Source: Candidatus Rokuibacteriota bacterium (GTDB lineage Bacteria > JAUVQV01). From it: a DNA stretch of 8,964 nucleotides. The position numbers and the translations under genes are program-made. Positions within the stretch are counted from its first letter, which is position 1. Every line of letters begins with the position of its first letter. This document shows, piece by piece, positions 7,665-8,964 of this stretch. The DNA is taken from contig JAUWCW010000065.1 in the NCBI GenBank assembly GCA_030609125.1, forward strand, positions 1-8,964, in the 5' to 3' direction. Under the pieces are notes generated by a model that ran no database searches, was not told the DNA's origin, and saw only the letters and a program-made list of their open reading frames with translations.

Positions 7665-8723
7665 TCAGGGACGGGGACCCTCCCCAACAGGTTCAACCGA
7701 CTCGGCAACCTTCAGCAGCTCGTCCCTGGAGAGCTCGCCGAGGATGGTCAGGTACGACCCGGGGGACTCCCAGCTGAGAGCCGACACCAGTCCCAGCCGG
7801 TACAGGCTGGCCGGACGTTCCCCGACCTGGACCGACAGGCCGCCCGCGGCGGCCCCGAACGGCCTGAACCGGGAACTCTCGAAAAGGGTGAGAAGGCTCA
7901 GGCCGTCACTGTAGAGGACTTTTACCTCCCTGTAGTCTCTCAAGCGCCGGGCCCGGATGCACTTCTGCACGAAACCGCCGGGCAGGTACCGCGGAAGAAC
8001 CAGGGGAAGTCCGGCAATCTCCTGCGCCTCCGCGGGGGTGTAGCACTTTTCTTCCCCCGCCTCCACAACCCTCACCCCCGAGGGGATCGGCATGGTGAAG
8101 CTGGCGGGGTTCACCGTCGGCCGATAATCAATGTCCTCGAAGACCGAGAGCCAGAAAAGCTTCTCGTCCGGGCTGTAGATCTCGGTCTTCAGGATGAGCC
8201 CCGTCTCCACGTCGACCCACACCTTCCTCACGGGCCGGCTCCCCTTCTGCTTGGGGTGAAAGGCGTACAGGTGCGTCCTTCGGCCCGCCACCGCTTCCGC
8301 TGGAGAAGACTCAAGATCGTAACTGAGAAGGGTCTGCTTCAGGCTCTCCCGGCGCAGGGAGTCATACCCGCCCTCTCCGGGAAGCTTGCGCTTTACCACC
8401 AGGTTCTTCGCGGGGTGAAACTGGTAAAAGTAGTTGTCGTCGATGACGACGATGCTCCGCGAACCCTGATACTCGCGCCGCTCCTTGCCTCCCAGCTGGT
8501 GAACCACGGTGAGCCTCGTGACCTGGGGGGTGAGGCGCGAAAAATCGATGACCATCTGGCGGCCGCGGTAATTCGTTTCGGTGGCGGTCACACCGATGCG
8601 GGTGAGAAGCTCCTTCCCGTCGGCGCCCTCCGAGGAGTGGGGCGCTCCAAGAAGACCTGTCCCCAGCACCAGGGTGAAGATGCCGCACCGGAGGGCACGG
8701 TACCGATGGGTCGCCTTACTCAC
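7665..8723 (-). CDS. rseB: MucB/RseB-like periplasmic regulator of an anti-sigma factor
   Basis: The protein has 352 residues from a GTG at 8723. Residues 1 to about 34 form a clear signal peptide: a basic stretch, then GIFTLVLGTGLLG, then a likely cleavage after SSEGA. There is no lipobox cysteine, so it should be a soluble periplasmic protein. The N-terminal part (about 35-212) looks like the LolA-like fold of the family, with VDVETGLILKTEIY (170-183). The C-terminal part has the RseB_C-type marks LPRYLPGGF (243-251), YSDGLSLLTLFE (271-282) and YLTILGEL (324-331). RseB/MucB binds the periplasmic part of the anti-sigma factor and shields it from proteolysis until envelope stress occurs. The GTG overlaps the stop of the anti-sigma gene by 8 nt, with GGAAGGA just upstream, so the two are coupled. 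An in-frame ATG at 8807 would bury the signal peptide. Family membership rests on remembered motifs and context, not on an alignment. Confidence 0.8.
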   Translation of the reverse strand: MSKATHRYRALRCGIFTLVLGTGLLGAPHSSEGADGKELLTRIGVTATETNYRGRQMVIDFSRLTPQVTRLTVVHQLGGKERREYQGSRSIVVIDDNYFYQFHPAKNLVVKRKLPGEGGYDSLRRESLKQTLLSYDLESSPAEAVAGRRTHLYAFHPKQKGSRPVRKVWVDVETGLILKTEIYSPDEKLFWLSVFEDIDYRPTVNPASFTMPIPSGVRVVEAGEEKCYTPAEAQEIAGLPLVLPRYLPGGFVQKCIRARRLRDYREVKVLYSDGLSLLTLFESSRFRPFGAAAGGLSVQVGERPASLYRLGLVSALSWESPGSYLTILGELSRDELLKVAESVEPVGEGPRP

Positions 8724-8964
8724 CGGTCCTTCCCGGCAATTCGAAACTCGCCAGCTCAACTCCTGGCGGCAGTCCGAGGAAGGTGGTGTCCATGGTCTGC
8801 AGGGCATACTCCCTGAAGTACGACGCCATGCTCCCCTCCTCGCTTTCCTGCGAGACGGCGAAGGAGGCCACGACGGTGGGCCCCTCTTCCGGTGTCGCCA
8901 GACGGTACGACGACCACCCGGCGGACAGCAGCACCACGGCGGCGGCGGCGGCCCCCATGAAGTG
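8716..8964 (-). CDS. Probable membrane anti-sigma factor (RseA/MucA-like role), C-terminal part only
   Basis: The reading frame is open to the right edge (first visible codons His-Phe) and ends at a TAA at 8716, so only the last 82 residues are seen. They begin with one hydrophobic segment (MGAAAAAVVLLSAGWSSY), which fits a single membrane helix. A periplasmic tail of about 60 residues with no recognisable enzyme motif follows. The ATG at 8958 lies inside this membrane segment and is not taken as the start. Identity is inferred from its position, overlapping an RseB-like gene and ahead of htrA, and from its one-helix-plus-short-tail layout. The cytoplasmic sigma-binding domain, perhaps a zinc-binding HC2 type, would be beyond the window. 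It could also be some other small membrane protein. Confidence 0.6.
   Translation of the reverse strand, partial: HFMGAAAAAVVLLSAGWSSYRLATPEEGPTVVASFAVSQESEEGSMASYFREYALQTMDTTFLGLPPGVELASFELPGRTGE

Noticed and set aside
7655-7682. Six-base inverted repeat (GAGGGT / ACCCTC) between rseB and htrA, as a possible terminator or attenuator
   Set aside because: The arms are short, the loop is 16 nt, and the T-run is 11 nt or more beyond the stem, so a terminator is unlikely.
6984-8816. Long open frame on the plus strand (610 codons) across htrA and rseB
   Set aside because: It lies antisense to two genes with clear family motifs. It has no ribosome binding site or recognisable domain. GC-rich codon use on the other strand readily produces such open frames.

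Overview
The window is a compact, GC-rich bacterial chromosomal segment that is almost entirely coding. Seven of its eight genes lie on the minus strand. The gene families and their order (C5-pathway haem genes behind a CcsA-like protein; an anti-sigma/RseB/HtrA envelope-stress cluster; dnaK) suggest a Gram-negative bacterium with abundant c-type cytochromes. My best guess is the Desulfuromonadales/Geobacter-like group of former Deltaproteobacteria. That placement is inference from gene content and protein style; no marker gene was compared.

Region 1 (1-3327, minus strand) is a haem operon read right to left: ccsA, hemA, hemC, hemD. A good sigma70-type promoter lies upstream of ccsA. The genes are packed tightly: 2 nt between ccsA and hemA, a 23-nt overlap of hemA and hemC, and 8 nt between hemC and hemD. 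HemA commits charged glutamyl-tRNA to tetrapyrrole synthesis, HemC builds the linear tetrapyrrole and HemD closes it. The CcsA-family membrane protein links haem supply to cytochrome c maturation or haem handling. hemD runs off the left edge.

Region 2 (3383-4009, plus strand) is a single small membrane enzyme gene of the CDP-alcohol phosphatidyltransferase family with a complete catalytic motif. It has its own probable promoter, divergent from the ccsA promoter. Its stop codon lies 4 nt from the stop of the convergent dnaK.

Region 3 (4014-6052, minus strand) is dnaK with its own near-consensus sigma70 promoter and strong ribosome binding site. Neither grpE nor dnaJ is next to it. The AT-rich DNA upstream of the promoter carries three neighbouring inverted repeats.

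Region 4 (6047-8964, minus strand) is an envelope-stress operon: the end of a probable membrane anti-sigma factor (running off the right edge), a MucB/RseB-like periplasmic regulator that overlaps it by 8 nt, and an HtrA/Deg-family protease with two PDZ domains. A strong intrinsic terminator follows the protease gene. The expected sigma factor gene would lie just beyond the right edge.

All complete genes appear intact. I saw no tRNA, rRNA, insertion sequence, CRISPR array or phage element, and no gene-free stretch exceeds 300 bases. The window looks like ordinary core genome. The points most worth a second look are the structure of the dnaK upstream region and the separation of dnaK from its co-chaperone genes.
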